Shown: in pieces, positions 53,669 to 63,313 of the stretch
How positions within the stretch are numbered: position 1 is the first letter of the stretch
Layout: each line of letters begins with the position of its first letter
Assembly: GCF_000374865.1 (NCBI RefSeq)
Contig: NZ_KB895455.1
Location: 204,274-268,273 of the forward strand
Length of the DNA stretch: 64,000 nt
Reading direction: 5' to 3'
DNA from: Arthrobacter sp. 135MFCol5.1
GTDB taxonomy: Bacteria > Actinomycetota > Actinomycetes > Actinomycetales > Micrococcaceae
The notes under the pieces: model-generated
The model's input: the letters and a program-made list of their open reading frames with translations, nothing else
Told to the model about the DNA's origin: nothing
The model's database searches: none
Translations under genes and position numbers: made by a program

Positions 53669-54607
53669 TCAGGCGAATGTCTTTCCGGTGATCTTCTCGT
53701 ACGCTTCGACATACCGGCTGCGGGTGCGTTCCACCACGTCGGCAGGCAGGGCCGGCGGCGGGGTGTCGGATGACCGGTCCCAGCCGGAGGCGGCAGAAGT
53801 CAGCCAGTCCCGCACGTACTGTTTGTCGTAGGAGGGCTGGGCCTGGCCGGGCTTGTAGGTTGCAGCGTCCCAGAAACGGGAAGAATCAGGGGTCAGCACC
53901 TCGTCACCCAGGGTGATGGACCCGGAGACGGCGTCGTAGCCGAATTCCACCTTGGTGTCCGCGAGGATGATGCCGCGTTCACGCGCGATCTTCTCCGCCG
54001 TGGTGTAGATCTTCAGGGTCAGCTCGCTCAGGCGGGCAGCAATGTCATCCCCCACGAGCGCCACCACGGCGTCGTAGGTGATGTTCTCGTCGTGCTCACC
54101 GATCAGTGCCTTGGCGGATGGGGTGAAGATGGCGTGTTCCAGCCGGGAGCCGTCCACCAGCCCCTCCGGGAGCGGGATATCGCACACTGTCCCGGAGGCC
54201 TTGTACTCCAGCAGTCCTGAACCCGTGAGGTAGCCGCGGGCAATGCACTCCACCGGGAACATGTCCAGCTTCTTGCAGATCATGGCCCGGCCTTCCACCT
54301 CCGCGGGCACGCCGTCTTCCACCGTGGACCCGAGCACATGGTGCTCGACGCCCAGCTGGTCGAACCACCAGAGGCTCAGCTGGGTAAGGATGCGGCCTTT
54401 GTCCGGGATCTCGCTGGAGAGCACATGGTCAAAGGCGCTGATGCGGTCGCTGGCCACCACCAGGACGCAATCCTGGCCCAGGCGTTGCACGATCGACTCG
54501 TCGGCGGGTTCGTAAAGGTCGCGGACCTTGCCGGAGTAGACGTGCGTCCATCCCTGCAGTTCCAGGGTGTCCGCGGCGTAGCCTCGGTTCTCGGAAGTTC
54601 CACTCAT
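53669..54607 (-). CDS. purC: Phosphoribosylaminoimidazole-succinocarboxamide synthase
   Basis: SAICAR synthase of purine synthesis, 312 residues. The N-terminus GWTHVYSGKVRDLYEP carries the GKVRD ATP motif; VVASDRISAFDHVLSSEIPDKG, FPVECIARGYLTGSG and LADTKVEFGYD are conserved. The form is the larger one (about 300 residues) common in actinobacteria. Its ATG lies one base after the purD stop, so purD-purC is an operon on the minus strand. Confidence 0.96.
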   Translation of the reverse strand: MSGTSENRGYAADTLELQGWTHVYSGKVRDLYEPADESIVQRLGQDCVLVVASDRISAFDHVLSSEIPDKGRILTQLSLWWFDQLGVEHHVLGSTVEDGVPAEVEGRAMICKKLDMFPVECIARGYLTGSGLLEYKASGTVCDIPLPEGLVDGSRLEHAIFTPSAKALIGEHDENITYDAVVALVGDDIAARLSELTLKIYTTAEKIARERGIILADTKVEFGYDAVSGSITLGDEVLTPDSSRFWDAATYKPGQAQPSYDKQYVRDWLTSAASGWDRSSDTPPPALPADVVERTRSRYVEAYEKITGKTFA

Positions 54608-54608
54608 G

Positions 54609-55925
54609 TCAGGCCTTCGCTTTCACTACGGGCAGCGATCCGGTGGCACCGTACGGCACCTTGATTTCCCCGCGGGCTGCCTTGCGGGCAATGTCGCTGC
54701 GGTACTGGGAGCCTTCAAGCTGGACCAGCTCAACGCCGTCGTAGGCCCTTTCCCGGGCCTCCACCAGGTCGCTGCCCAGGGCGACGACGGCCAGGACGCG
54801 GCCGCCGGCGGAGACCACCTTGCCCTCGTCGTCCAGGGCGGTGCCGGCATGGATGACGTGCACGCCGTCAAGGGCGTCCACTTTCTTGAGCCCGCGGATG
54901 CGGTCACCGGTGCGGGGCGTGTCAGGGTAGTTTTCCGAGGCCACGACGACGGCGACGGCGGCGTCCTTGGACCAGCGCAGCTCTTCCGCTTTGTCCAGTT
55001 CGCCCTTGGCGGCTGCCATGAGCAACGCCCCCAGGGGGGTCTTGAGCCGGGCGAGGACCGCTTGCGTCTCGGGGTCGCCGAAACGGACGTTGAATTCGAT
55101 GACGCGGGTTCCGCGGGACGTGAGCGCGAGCCCGACAAAGAGCACGCCCACGAAGGGAGTGCCGCGGCGGGCCATCTCGTTCACGGTGGGCTGCGCCACC
55201 CGGTCAAGGACTTCCTGCACCAGGCCCTCGGGGGCCCACTCGAGCGGCGTGTAGGCGCCCATGCCGCCCGTGTTGGGGCCTTCGTCGTTGTCGAAGATGC
55301 GCTTGAAATCCTGGGCGGGTGAGAGTGCCACGGTGTTCTGCCCGTCGCAGAGGACAAAGAGGGAAACCTCGGGGCCGTCCAGGAACTCCTCGATCACCAC
55401 TGATCCGCCGGCGTCGAAGCACGACTGGGCGTGGGCCAGGGCTTCGTCCCGGTTCCTGGTGACCACCACGCCCTTGCCGGCGGCCAGGCCGTCGTCCTTC
55501 ACCACGTACGGAGCGCCGAAGGTGTCCAGCGCGGACGCTGCCTCTTCGGCATTGGTGGCCACCATGGCCATAGCGGTGGGAACGCCTGCCTCCGCCATGA
55601 CCTCCTTGGCGAACGCTTTCGACGCTTCCAGCTGTGCTGCTGCCTTGCTGGGCCCGAACACGGGAATGCCGGCGGCGCGGACGGCGTCGGCCACACCTGC
55701 GGCCAGCGGAGCTTCGGGGCCCACCACCACGAGGTCGACCGTGAGCCGGGCAGCCAGCTCGGCAACAGCCTGGGGATCGTTGCCGTTGATGTTGTAGGTG
55801 GGTACCAGCTTGCTGATGCCGGCATTGCCGGGCGCCGCGTGGACTTCGGACACGTTGGGGTCGGCAAGCAGGGAGCGGACAATGGCGTGTTCGCGGCCTC
55901 CGGGGCCAATGACGAGTACCTTCAC
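54609..55925 (-). CDS. purD: Phosphoribosylamine-glycine ligase
   Basis: GAR synthetase of purine synthesis, 438 residues from a GTG with GGAG upstream. The N-domain begins VKVLVIGPGGREHAIVRSL, followed by the ATP-grasp domain (YVVKDDGLAAGKGVVVTRNRDEAL; VIEEFLDGPEVSLFVLCDG) and the family signature VRFGDPETQAVL. The C-terminal domain is complete. It heads the purD-purC operon. The divergent oxidoreductase gene starts about 40-100 bases away, depending on its true start. Confidence 0.96.
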   Translation of the reverse strand: MKVLVIGPGGREHAIVRSLLADPNVSEVHAAPGNAGISKLVPTYNINGNDPQAVAELAARLTVDLVVVGPEAPLAAGVADAVRAAGIPVFGPSKAAAQLEASKAFAKEVMAEAGVPTAMAMVATNAEEAASALDTFGAPYVVKDDGLAAGKGVVVTRNRDEALAHAQSCFDAGGSVVIEEFLDGPEVSLFVLCDGQNTVALSPAQDFKRIFDNDEGPNTGGMGAYTPLEWAPEGLVQEVLDRVAQPTVNEMARRGTPFVGVLFVGLALTSRGTRVIEFNVRFGDPETQAVLARLKTPLGALLMAAAKGELDKAEELRWSKDAAVAVVVASENYPDTPRTGDRIRGLKKVDALDGVHVIHAGTALDDEGKVVSAGGRVLAVVALGSDLVEARERAYDGVELVQLEGSQYRSDIARKAARGEIKVPYGATGSLPVVKAKA

Positions 55926-55967
55926 AGTCTCCAAGGGTACTTTGTGCACCCTTCCCGCTCCTAAGCT

Positions 55968-57620
55968 GTGACCTTCCCGGCCCGCCCGGTCAATCCGGAC
56001 CACCCGCCGCTCCGAACCACCACCATGACAAAGCTTCGGAACCGCTTGACAGGCCCCTCCGCCCTGGCCGCCCTGGCAGGTGTGGTGGCAGCCGCCGTCG
56101 TACTTGCCGTTGCGGAGCTCCTCGGCGCATTCTTCACCGCCAGGGCAACCCCGCTGTTCGCCCTGGGGTCCACCTTCATCGACTTCACGCCGCCCCGGCT
56201 GAAGGACTTCGCGATCGCCACCTTCGGCACCAACGACAAGGCTGCCCTGTTCGTGGGCATGGGACTGACCATCGCCGTGCTCGCCTGCGTCCTGGGCATC
56301 GTGGCCTACCGGAAATGGGTCTTGGGCGTCCTCGGCGTCCTGTTCATGGGCGCGGTGATCGTTGCGTGTGTCGTGACGCGTGCAGGCGTCAGCGGAGTTG
56401 ACGCCATCCCGTCAGTACTGGGGACGGTCGCGGGCCTGGTGGCCCTCCGCCTGCTGGTGGCACCGCTCTGGCGGCTGAAGGAAAGCAAGCCATGGCCCGA
56501 ATCTCCGGCGGACCAGGCAGCCGACGCCGACGCCCGGCCGGGGAACGAAGGCGCCAGCCGTCGTCGTTTCTTCGCTGCGGCAGGGATCACCGCGGTGGCC
56601 GCCGGCATCGCCGCAACCGGCGGACGGTTGCTGGGCGCGGCGCGCAACAACGTGGCCAAGGCCCGCGAGGCGCTCACGCTGCCGGCGCCGGCCAAAGCCG
56701 CAGCAGCGGTTCCCGCCGGCGTGCAGTCGCCCGTCCCTGGCGTCACGCCATGGTTGACGGACAACGCCGACTTCTACCGGATCGACACTGCGCTGAGCGT
56801 TCCGGAAATCAACGTCAACGACTGGGAATTGCGCGTCCACGGCCTCGTGGAGCAGGAAGTCACCCTCACATTCCAGGACCTGCTGGATGCCAGCCTGATC
56901 GAATCACACGTCACCCTCACCTGCGTCTCCAACCCCGTGGGCGGCAACCTCGCCGGAAATGCCAAATGGCTGGGCCTGCCCATCCGCGACGTCCTGGCCC
57001 GGGCCAAGCCCAAGGACGGGGCGGACATGGTGCTCTCCACGTCCATCGACGGCTTCAGCGCCTCCACACCCCTGGAGGTCCTGCAGGACGGGCGTGACGC
57101 CATGCTGGCGATCGGCATGAACGGCGAGCCGCTGCCGCTGGAGCACGGCTACCCGGTGCGGATGGTGGTCCCGGGGCTCTACGGGTTCGTCTCCGCCACC
57201 AAATGGGTGGTGGACCTGGAGGTCACCCGGTTCACGGACAACAAGGCCTACTGGACCGAGCGCGGCTGGTCCGAACGCGGCCCGATCAAGACCATGGCGC
57301 GCGTGGAAGTTCCCAAGTCGTTCGCCAAGGTTCCCGCCGGAAAGGTCGCCGTTGGCGGTACGGCCTGGGCCCAGACCCGGGGAATCACCAAGGTTGAAAT
57401 CCAGATCGACAACGGCGAATGGACCGAGACGACCCTCTCCACGGAAGCCTCCACCATTACGTGGCGGCAGTGGTCCTACGAATGGGATGCCACGCCGGGC
57501 CCGCACTACATCAAGGTCCGCGCCACCGACGGTACCGGGCAGGTGCAGACGGACCAGCGCGCAGACCCCGTCCCTGACGGTGCGTCAGGCTGGCAGTCGG
57601 TGATGGTGACGGTCCAATAG
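55968..57620 (+). CDS. Polytopic molybdopterin-dependent oxidoreductase with internal twin-arginine motif
   Basis: 550 residues from GTG at 55968; ATG at 56025 is an alternative. Four Sec-type helices (first AALAGVVAAAVVLAVAELLG) are followed by a cytoplasmic loop ending SRRRFFAAAGITAVAAGIAATGG. This is a Tat motif placed before helix five. The sulfite-oxidase-fold domain is then outside, with the Mo-ligand Cys in VTLTCVSNPVGGN. A C-terminal Ig-like dimer domain closes it. Such five-helix proteins, of which Streptomyces has a studied example, are inserted by Sec and Tat in turn. Physiological substrate unknown. Confidence 0.88.
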   Translation: MTFPARPVNPDHPPLRTTTMTKLRNRLTGPSALAALAGVVAAAVVLAVAELLGAFFTARATPLFALGSTFIDFTPPRLKDFAIATFGTNDKAALFVGMGLTIAVLACVLGIVAYRKWVLGVLGVLFMGAVIVACVVTRAGVSGVDAIPSVLGTVAGLVALRLLVAPLWRLKESKPWPESPADQAADADARPGNEGASRRRFFAAAGITAVAAGIAATGGRLLGAARNNVAKAREALTLPAPAKAAAAVPAGVQSPVPGVTPWLTDNADFYRIDTALSVPEINVNDWELRVHGLVEQEVTLTFQDLLDASLIESHVTLTCVSNPVGGNLAGNAKWLGLPIRDVLARAKPKDGADMVLSTSIDGFSASTPLEVLQDGRDAMLAIGMNGEPLPLEHGYPVRMVVPGLYGFVSATKWVVDLEVTRFTDNKAYWTERGWSERGPIKTMARVEVPKSFAKVPAGKVAVGGTAWAQTRGITKVEIQIDNGEWTETTLSTEASTITWRQWSYEWDATPGPHYIKVRATDGTGQVQTDQRADPVPDGASGWQSVMVTVQ

Positions 57621-57680
57621 CCACCTGCGACCGGCCCGCGGGTGGCCTGCCATCCGCGGACCGGCCCATAGACTGGCAGT

Positions 57681-58697
57681 ATGCCGCACAATCCGCATGC
57701 CACCTTCACCGTTGACTCCGCCGTCGAACTGGCCGTCATAGAACGCAGCGGCTTCGTGGAGTCCCGGCACATCGGCTCCGCGGTGCTGGTCGCCGCCGAC
57801 GGCTCGGTGGTCACCGAGCTCGGCGACATCAACACCCCCATCTATGCACGGTCAACCCTCAAGCCCTTCCAGGCGCTGGCGTCCATGCAGTCGGGTGTTC
57901 CGCTGCGGGGCGCCCAGGTGGCCATCGCGTGCGGCAGCCACACCGGTTCGCTGGACCACATGGATGTGGTGGCCGGCATGCTGAAGGCAGCGGGCGTACG
58001 GGAGGACCAGCTGCAGTGCCCCGAAGCATGGCCGGAGGACGAAACGGCCCGGAACTGGCTGGTCCGATCCGAAAAGGGCAAGTCGCGGCTGGCCTACAAC
58101 TGTTCCGGCAAGCACGCGGCCTTCCTGTGGGCCTGCACCGAGAACGGCTGGGACACGCACAGCTACCTGGAACCCAACCACCCCCTGCAGCAGCGGGTGC
58201 GCACCGTTATCGAGGAATACACCGGCGAGCGGATCGCGCACCTGGGCATCGACGGCTGCGGTGCCCCCGTGGCCGCGGTTTCGTTGAAAGGACTGGCGCT
58301 GGCGTACTCACAGCTGGCCAAGGCTCCCGCCGACCACAGCTTCAGCGCCAGGGCCGCGACGATCGCCACCTCCATGCTGGACTATCCCTGGGCCGTGCAA
58401 GGCCGGGGTGAAGCGAACACCCTGGTGATGGATGAGCTGGAAATCATCGCCAAGATCGGCGCAGAGGGCGTCCTGGCGATGGCCACGCCGCAGGGAGTCT
58501 CGGTGGCCGTCAAGATCCTCGACGGAAACGTGCGGGCAACCTCCTTGGTGGCCCTCACCCTGCTCGCCGCCGCCGGGGCCGTGGAGATTCCCGGAGTCGC
58601 CAGCGCCCTGGAAAAAGTGGTGGCTCCGGTACTCGGGGGCGGCCGGCCAGTGGGAAAAATCCGGTTGGGCCCCGCGGTATCCGCCCTCCTGGACTAG
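57681..58697 (+). CDS. Asparaginase, type II (Rhizobium-type family)
   Basis: 338 residues, no signal peptide. It has no match to the classic TGGTI asparaginase. Instead it carries the Rhizobium etli-type pattern: YARSTLKPFQALA, AIACGSHTGSLDH, YNCSGKHAAFLWAC and HLGIDGCGAPVAAV. Members hydrolyse asparagine with a Ser-Lys tandem (SxxK in STLKPF). It stands 40 bases upstream of the sterol-carrier gene and is probably co-transcribed with it. Confidence 0.88.
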   Translation: MPHNPHATFTVDSAVELAVIERSGFVESRHIGSAVLVAADGSVVTELGDINTPIYARSTLKPFQALASMQSGVPLRGAQVAIACGSHTGSLDHMDVVAGMLKAAGVREDQLQCPEAWPEDETARNWLVRSEKGKSRLAYNCSGKHAAFLWACTENGWDTHSYLEPNHPLQQRVRTVIEEYTGERIAHLGIDGCGAPVAAVSLKGLALAYSQLAKAPADHSFSARAATIATSMLDYPWAVQGRGEANTLVMDELEIIAKIGAEGVLAMATPQGVSVAVKILDGNVRATSLVALTLLAAAGAVEIPGVASALEKVVAPVLGGGRPVGKIRLGPAVSALLD

Positions 58698-58736
58698 CAC
58701 CAAAGCCCCTGCCGACGCCAAAGGAAGATTGAAAGC

Positions 58737-59114
58737 ATGGCCACAGCCCGCCGTCGTATTGATATCCACGAAGGCAAAGCAGCAGTGAAGGCGTGGCTGG
58801 AAGCCGCCCAGTCGCCGTCGGACGCTCCCCTGCCGCGCGCCGCCCTGGCGACGGCCGTGCGGTACTCCCTGGAGGAAGTGACCGCCCGGGCGCCGGGAAA
58901 CTCCGTGGAGGTGCGCGTGCCGCCATTCGGCGTCACCCAGTGCGTGGAGGGCCCGCGGCACACCCGCGGCACCCCGCCGAACGTCATTGAGTGCGACGCC
59001 GCCACCTGGCTGGGGATGGTCACCGGCCAGGTGGCGTGGGCGGACGCAGTGGCTGCCGGCAAAGTTGCGGCCTCTGGCCTGCGCGCAGACCTATCGTCCC
59101 TGCTGCCCCTCTAG
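58737..59114 (+). CDS. Sterol-carrier-family (SCP2/MDMPI C-terminal-like) protein
   Basis: 125 residues. After a helical N-terminus the sequence [36 protein letters not shown] fits the small actinobacterial sterol-carrier-like family, followed by the [22 protein letters not shown] helix. AAAGGAAGATTGAAAGC precedes the ATG. The last 24 bases overlap the convergent membrane protein gene. Ligand unknown. Confidence 0.8.
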   Translation: MATARRRIDIHEGKAAVKAWLEAAQSPSDAPLPRAALATAVRYSLEEVTARAPGNSVEVRVPPFGVTQCVEGPRHTRGTPPNVIECDAATWLGMVTGQVAWADAVAAGKVAASGLRADLSSLLPL

Positions 59115-59810
59115 CCCGGGCTCGTCGCCCGCGTGCCTGCCCCGGGCGGAGGTGCGGGGCTCCGCTGCCTCCGCCGAGGAAATCCGGGCCGGGTGGGGGA
59201 CCGAGTCCTGCAGTTTCGTGGACAACGCCGCCACCACGGCGAAGGCAAAAGCGGCCACGGCAATAAGGACCGACATCACCGCAACCGTGCCGTAGCCGGC
59301 GGTCCGAGGGTCCAGGAACGGATAGGGATACCAGCCCACGATGGGACCCCGAACCAGGCTGTAGACCAGGTACAGCAGGGGAAAAGCCAACCACACCAGG
59401 GACGTCCGGACCGGAATCCGCACCCGCGGGAGGTCAACCAGCCAGTCGATCACCATGACGGTGGGGACCGTGTAATGGAGCACCACATTGACCCACGGGA
59501 TGGGGGTGTTGACGTCGATATCGCTCAACAGCAGGCTGTAGGTGATCCCGGTGATGGTCATGTACACGGTGGCCGCACCCCGGAGGAGTTCAAGCCACCG
59601 CGGGCTAGCCCCCTTCCAAGCGAACCAGCCGGCAATCCCCAGGGTCACGAAGGCGATGATGTTCGACTCGATGGTGAAGTAGCTGAAGTAGTTTCCGGCG
59701 CTGGCCCCCGGCACATTCTGCATCAGGTGCAGCAGCTGGAACAGCACCGCGGCGAACCCCAGCAGCGCGAACCAGAAGCGGAAAAGTGCAAGTCCCCTGT
59801 TTGCGGTCAT
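59091..59810 (-). CDS. Pr6Pr-family integral membrane protein
   Basis: 239 residues, six or seven predicted helices. [22 protein letters not shown] starts the first, then [23 protein letters not shown] (the conserved FTxxSN motif), [18 protein letters not shown] with the family His, and [22 protein letters not shown]. It resembles the FAR-17a/AIG1-like group. The C-terminal ~35 residues are polar and probably disordered. It overlaps the sterol-carrier gene by 24 bases tail to tail. Function unknown. Confidence 0.82.
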   Translation of the reverse strand: MTANRGLALFRFWFALLGFAAVLFQLLHLMQNVPGASAGNYFSYFTIESNIIAFVTLGIAGWFAWKGASPRWLELLRGAATVYMTITGITYSLLLSDIDVNTPIPWVNVVLHYTVPTVMVIDWLVDLPRVRIPVRTSLVWLAFPLLYLVYSLVRGPIVGWYPYPFLDPRTAGYGTVAVMSVLIAVAAFAFAVVAALSTKLQDSVPHPARISSAEAAEPRTSARGRHAGDEPGLEGQQGR

Positions 59811-59877
59811 GTGCCGATCCTAGGCTCTGGGCGGCCGCCCGCCCCGCCGCGGCGACCCGGCGTGCCTGGCAGTACAC

Positions 59878-60639
59878 CTAGCCACGGCCGATAAACGGCA
59901 TTCCCGCCGCGGTGAGCACCACGGAACCGACGCTGGCCGATGCCGGCATGTTGGCCATCATCAACACGGCACGCGCCGCGTCTGCCACCGGAAACATCGG
60001 TTCCACCTTGCGGCTGCCGTCCGCCTGCAGCGCCCCGGAACCGACACCGATGGTGTCCATGATGTCCGTGGCGGTGTTGCCGATATCGATCTGCCCGCAC
60101 GTGATGCCGTAACCGCGGCCGTCCAGGTCAATGCTCTTGGTCAGCCCGGTCATCGCGTGCTTGGTGACCGTGTAGGCGACGGTCCGCGGACGGGGCGAGT
60201 GGGCGGAGATGGACCCGTTGTTGATGATGCGGCCGCCTTGGGGCTCCTGGGCCTTCATCGTCCGGACCGCAGCGGCCGCGCACAGCATGGACCCGGTAAG
60301 GTTCACGGCCACCGTGGCGTTCCAGTCTTCGAGGGTGATGTCGTCAACGCCGGCCGACGGGCCGAACACCCCGGCGTTGTTGAACAGGACGTCCACGCGC
60401 CCCCACTGCTGGCGAACGGCCTCGAAAAGCCGCTCGACGTCGTCGGGCCGGGTGACGTCGCAGGGCATCACCAGGGCGTCCGGGCTGCCGTCCGCCGTTT
60501 CCAACAGCAGCGCCTCGCGCCGGCCGGCAAGTGCCACGCGGTAGCCGTCGGCCAGCATCTGCCGCGCCACCTCCCGGCCGATGCCGGACCCGGCTCCGGT
60601 GACGACGGCGACGCGGGCGGCGGGCTGTGGGGTGTTCAT
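59878..60639 (-). CDS. Short-chain dehydrogenase/reductase
   Basis: 253 residues. The ATG at 60637-60639 follows AGGAG. Classical SDR: NAD(P) motif [23 protein letters not shown] at [11 protein letters not shown], catalytic Ser in [11 protein letters not shown] and YxxxK in [11 protein letters not shown]. It is last in an apparent operon NCS1 permease-racemase-SDR, the racemase stop being 14 bases upstream. This suggests it acts on the compound brought in by the permease. Substrate unknown. Confidence 0.88.
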   Translation of the reverse strand: MNTPQPAARVAVVTGAGSGIGREVARQMLADGYRVALAGRREALLLETADGSPDALVMPCDVTRPDDVERLFEAVRQQWGRVDVLFNNAGVFGPSAGVDDITLEDWNATVAVNLTGSMLCAAAAVRTMKAQEPQGGRIINNGSISAHSPRPRTVAYTVTKHAMTGLTKSIDLDGRGYGITCGQIDIGNTATDIMDTIGVGSGALQADGSRKVEPMFPVADAARAVLMMANMPASASVGSVVLTAAGMPFIGRG

Positions 60640-60653
60640 TCGGTTCTCCTGGC

Positions 60654-61397
60654 TCAAAGCTGCGCCGGAACGGCCGGCTGGTGCAGCGGCCAGCCTATGA
60701 CGGTCTTGGGCCGCGGTGCAGCGTAGGTCCGCACTTTGGAGGTGGACAGGCGCATGCGCACCAACGATTCGGCGATGGTCACTGCCGAGGCCACACCGTC
60801 CACCACGGGGACGCCGGCCCGCTGCCGGATCTGCTCGTCCAGGCCTGCCATGCCGCCGCAGCCGAGCACAATCACTTCCGCTTTGTCCCGGGTAACGGCC
60901 AGCAGCGCCTCGTTGATAATGGCTTCCACGGCCCGTTCCGGTTCCTCTTCAAGTTCCAGGACGGCCATGCCGCTGGCACGGACCGACGCGCACCTGGCAT
61001 CCAGGCCGGCCAGCTTCAACCGGTCCTCAATGAGCGGAACCGTGCGGTCCAGGGTAGTGACCACCGAGTACTTGTGGCCGAGGAACATCGCTGTGCTTGC
61101 GGCGGCCTCCGTGATGTCGACCACCGGAACATCCAGTAGTTCCTGCAGCCCCTCCCGGCCGTGTTCCCCGTAGCCGGCCTGGATAACGGCGTCGAACGGC
61201 CCGGGGTAGGAGGTGACGGCGTCCATGACTGCGATGGCGGCCAGGTAGCTCTCGAAGTTTCCTTCGCAGGAGTCGGCGCCGAACCGCGGCGTGAGGCCAA
61301 CGATTTCGGTGCCCGGGGCAGCCACGGCACGTGCGGAGGCCGCGATGGAGTCGGTCATTGAGTGGGTGGTGTTCACATTCGCGACGAGGATGCGCAT
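60654..61397 (-). CDS. Asp/Glu/hydantoin racemase-superfamily protein lacking the first cysteine
   Basis: 247 residues. ATG at 61395-61397 with GGAACTCTCCC upstream (weak site). N-terminus [18 protein letters not shown] matches hydantoin/allantoin racemases. The second catalytic cysteine is present (C180 in [12 protein letters not shown]). The position of the first, normally within ACFGDP, reads IQAGYGEHG with Gly75. A one-Cys, one-Gly arrangement is known in arylmalonate decarboxylase of the same fold. The protein may therefore not be a two-base racemase. In operon with an NCS1 permease and an SDR. Confidence 0.82.
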   Translation of the reverse strand: MRILVANVNTTHSMTDSIAASARAVAAPGTEIVGLTPRFGADSCEGNFESYLAAIAVMDAVTSYPGPFDAVIQAGYGEHGREGLQELLDVPVVDITEAAASTAMFLGHKYSVVTTLDRTVPLIEDRLKLAGLDARCASVRASGMAVLELEEEPERAVEAIINEALLAVTRDKAEVIVLGCGGMAGLDEQIRQRAGVPVVDGVASAVTIAESLVRMRLSTSKVRTYAAPRPKTVIGWPLHQPAVPAQL

Positions 61398-61434
61398 GGG
61401 AGAGTTCCTTTGTCGGCAGGGTGGGTGCCGGGGT

Positions 61435-63003
61435 TCAATGGGTGCTGGCGACGGCGATGGCCTCGCCGTCGTGGTCCACCAGCACTTGGTTGCGGTCGGC
61501 AATGAAGAAGTACAGCGCGGCGGCGATGCCTGCGGCGAAGAACCAGGCAAACGGTGCCGCCGCGGCCAGGCCGGGAACGAAGGCGATCAGCAGGGCAAGG
61601 ACGGCTGCCGGTACCATGGCGATGATCGCGCGGGGGTTGACGCCCTTCTTGTAGAAGTACGCGCCCTCCGGCGATGCCGTGTAAAGCTCCGGCACGTTGA
61701 CCTTCCCTCGCCTGATCAGCCAGTAGTCAGCCATGACCACGCCGAACAGCGGGCCGAGCAACGCCCCGAGTCCGCCGAGGAAGTACACGATGACCAGCGG
61801 ATTGTTGTAGAGGTTCCAGGGCAGGATTACCAGGCCGATGCTGGCGGAGACAATTGCCGCCTTGCGGAAGTTCAGTTTCTTGGGGAACAGGTTTGTCAGG
61901 GCGTAGACGGGGGCCACGAAGTTGGCCATGAGGTTCACGGCGATGGTCAGGATCAGCAGCGCAAGGCAGGCCAGGACCAGGAACAGCGTGTTGGGAATGG
62001 TCTGGACGATGTCCGACGGGCTTTTGATGATGGTCCCGTTGATCTTGAACTGTCCACCGGCCATGACCACCACGATCGCGCCGAAGACGAGCATGTTGAT
62101 GGGGATGCCCCAGAAGTTGCCACGTACCACGGCCTTCTTCGACACCGCTGAGCGGGTGAAGTCGCAGAAGTTGAGGACGAAAGTGCCGTAGATGGAGACC
62201 CACAGCGCGCCGCCGGCAAAGATGGTGAGCCACATTTCCGGGCCTTCCAGGGCCTTATTGGAAGCCCAGGCGATGCTGCCTCCGGCTTCCACGAAGATCC
62301 AGACGGCCATTGCTGCCATGGTGGCCAGGATGACCGGACCGGCGAAAGCCTCGTACTTGCGGATCATTTCCATGCCGAAGCTGACGATCACCAGTTGGAC
62401 CACCCAGAGCGTCACGAATGCCATCCACCCGAGCGTGGACAGGCCCAGGATCGAGTCCTTGTCCAGCTCTGCAAGTGAGGGGAACATGACTGTGAGCATC
62501 ACGCGGAAGACCACCGATGCGAGGTACGTCTGGATACCGAACCAGGCGACCGCAACGGCCCCGCGGAGGAGGCTGGCGATCTGTGCCCCGCGGATACCGA
62601 AGCTGATCCGGCTCATGACCGGGAAAGGCACACCGGTCTTGACGCCCATGAATCCTGACAGGGTAAGGAGCCCGAACAGCAGTGCAGCCCCGATGCCCAG
62701 GGCAAGGAGGATCTGCCATCCACCCAGCCCAAGGGCGAAGAGTCCGATGGCGAATGCGTAGTTGCCCAGGCTGTGCACGTCGTTGGCCCAGAGGGTAAAG
62801 ATGCTGTAACTGGTCCAGCTGCGGCCGGCGCGCTTGGTCGGGGCAAGGTCAGTGTTGTACAGGGTGGGGCTGATGCTCGTGCCTGACGCCGCGCTGGCGG
62901 AATCGCAGAGGGCTTCGATAGTGCCAGACGGGTGGACAGTACCGGCTGACGGCTTTGTCAGGTCCTTGTCCGCGTCCACGCCCGCCGATGGTGGGGTTCG
63001 CAT
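61435..63003 (-). CDS. NCS1-family nucleobase/hydantoin/allantoin permease
   Basis: 522 residues from ATG at 63001-63003; an ATG at 63072 would add 23 residues but neither has a strong ribosome site. A polar N-terminus of about 55 residues precedes twelve predicted helices. The family motif NTDLAPTKRAGRSWTSYSIF is followed by LWANDVHSLGNYAFAIGLF. It then has PVMSRISFGIRGAQI and the late GVVMADYWLIRRGK. NCS1 proteins are Na+ or H+ symporters for purines, pyrimidines, hydantoins or allantoin. With the racemase-fold gene downstream, a ureide or hydantoin is a reasonable guess, not a demonstrated substrate. Confidence 0.9.
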   Translation of the reverse strand: MRTPPSAGVDADKDLTKPSAGTVHPSGTIEALCDSASAASGTSISPTLYNTDLAPTKRAGRSWTSYSIFTLWANDVHSLGNYAFAIGLFALGLGGWQILLALGIGAALLFGLLTLSGFMGVKTGVPFPVMSRISFGIRGAQIASLLRGAVAVAWFGIQTYLASVVFRVMLTVMFPSLAELDKDSILGLSTLGWMAFVTLWVVQLVIVSFGMEMIRKYEAFAGPVILATMAAMAVWIFVEAGGSIAWASNKALEGPEMWLTIFAGGALWVSIYGTFVLNFCDFTRSAVSKKAVVRGNFWGIPINMLVFGAIVVVMAGGQFKINGTIIKSPSDIVQTIPNTLFLVLACLALLILTIAVNLMANFVAPVYALTNLFPKKLNFRKAAIVSASIGLVILPWNLYNNPLVIVYFLGGLGALLGPLFGVVMADYWLIRRGKVNVPELYTASPEGAYFYKKGVNPRAIIAMVPAAVLALLIAFVPGLAAAAPFAWFFAAGIAAALYFFIADRNQVLVDHDGEAIAVASTH

Positions 63004-63108
63004 GGGGGTCTCAATTCTTGGGCCGATTCCGAGTGGTGAGTCCGACCGGAGGTCGTTGCTGTTATTCCACATTGCGGAAGTGAGATATTGAATAGTGAAA
63101 TAAGAGTA

Positions 63109-63120
63109 TGACCCAGGTCA
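63109..63120. promoter_or_regulatory. Palindrome TGACC-CA-GGTCA (candidate operator)
   Basis: Perfect 5-bp arms about a 2-base centre, 37 bases upstream of the longer possible start of the permease. It could be a site for a purine- or ureide-responsive regulator; none is encoded nearby. Confidence 0.35.
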
Positions 63121-63254
63121 CGGGCGGTCAAGCGTCGCAGCCACCGCACTACGGTCACAAATGGTCGGTTGCCGCCGATGGGCGACATCCAGGGCGAGGT
63201 GATGGCCGTCGCGTTGACCCGCCGGGCCTGCCTCAGTAATCTCATACTGCAATA

Positions 63255-63279
63255 ATGTTTTCTCACAATACGAAAACAT
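63255..63279. promoter_or_regulatory. Inverted repeat ATGTTTTC-N9-GAAAACAT before aceE
   Basis: Perfect 8-bp arms with a 9-base AT-rich spacer, ending 34 bases before the aceE start. Its position suits an operator overlapping the aceE promoter. Confidence 0.45.
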
Positions 63280-63313
63280 GCGCAGATGCGTTCAACGATG
63301 AAAAGAGGCTGCC

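Larger units (their letters stand above)
63004..63313. other. 310-bp divergent region between NCS1 permease and aceE
   Basis: No gene is seen beyond the possible 23-codon extension of the permease. It is less GC-rich near 63080-63110 and 63240-63280. It holds two inverted repeats, at 63109-63120 and 63255-63279. Confidence 0.6.
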
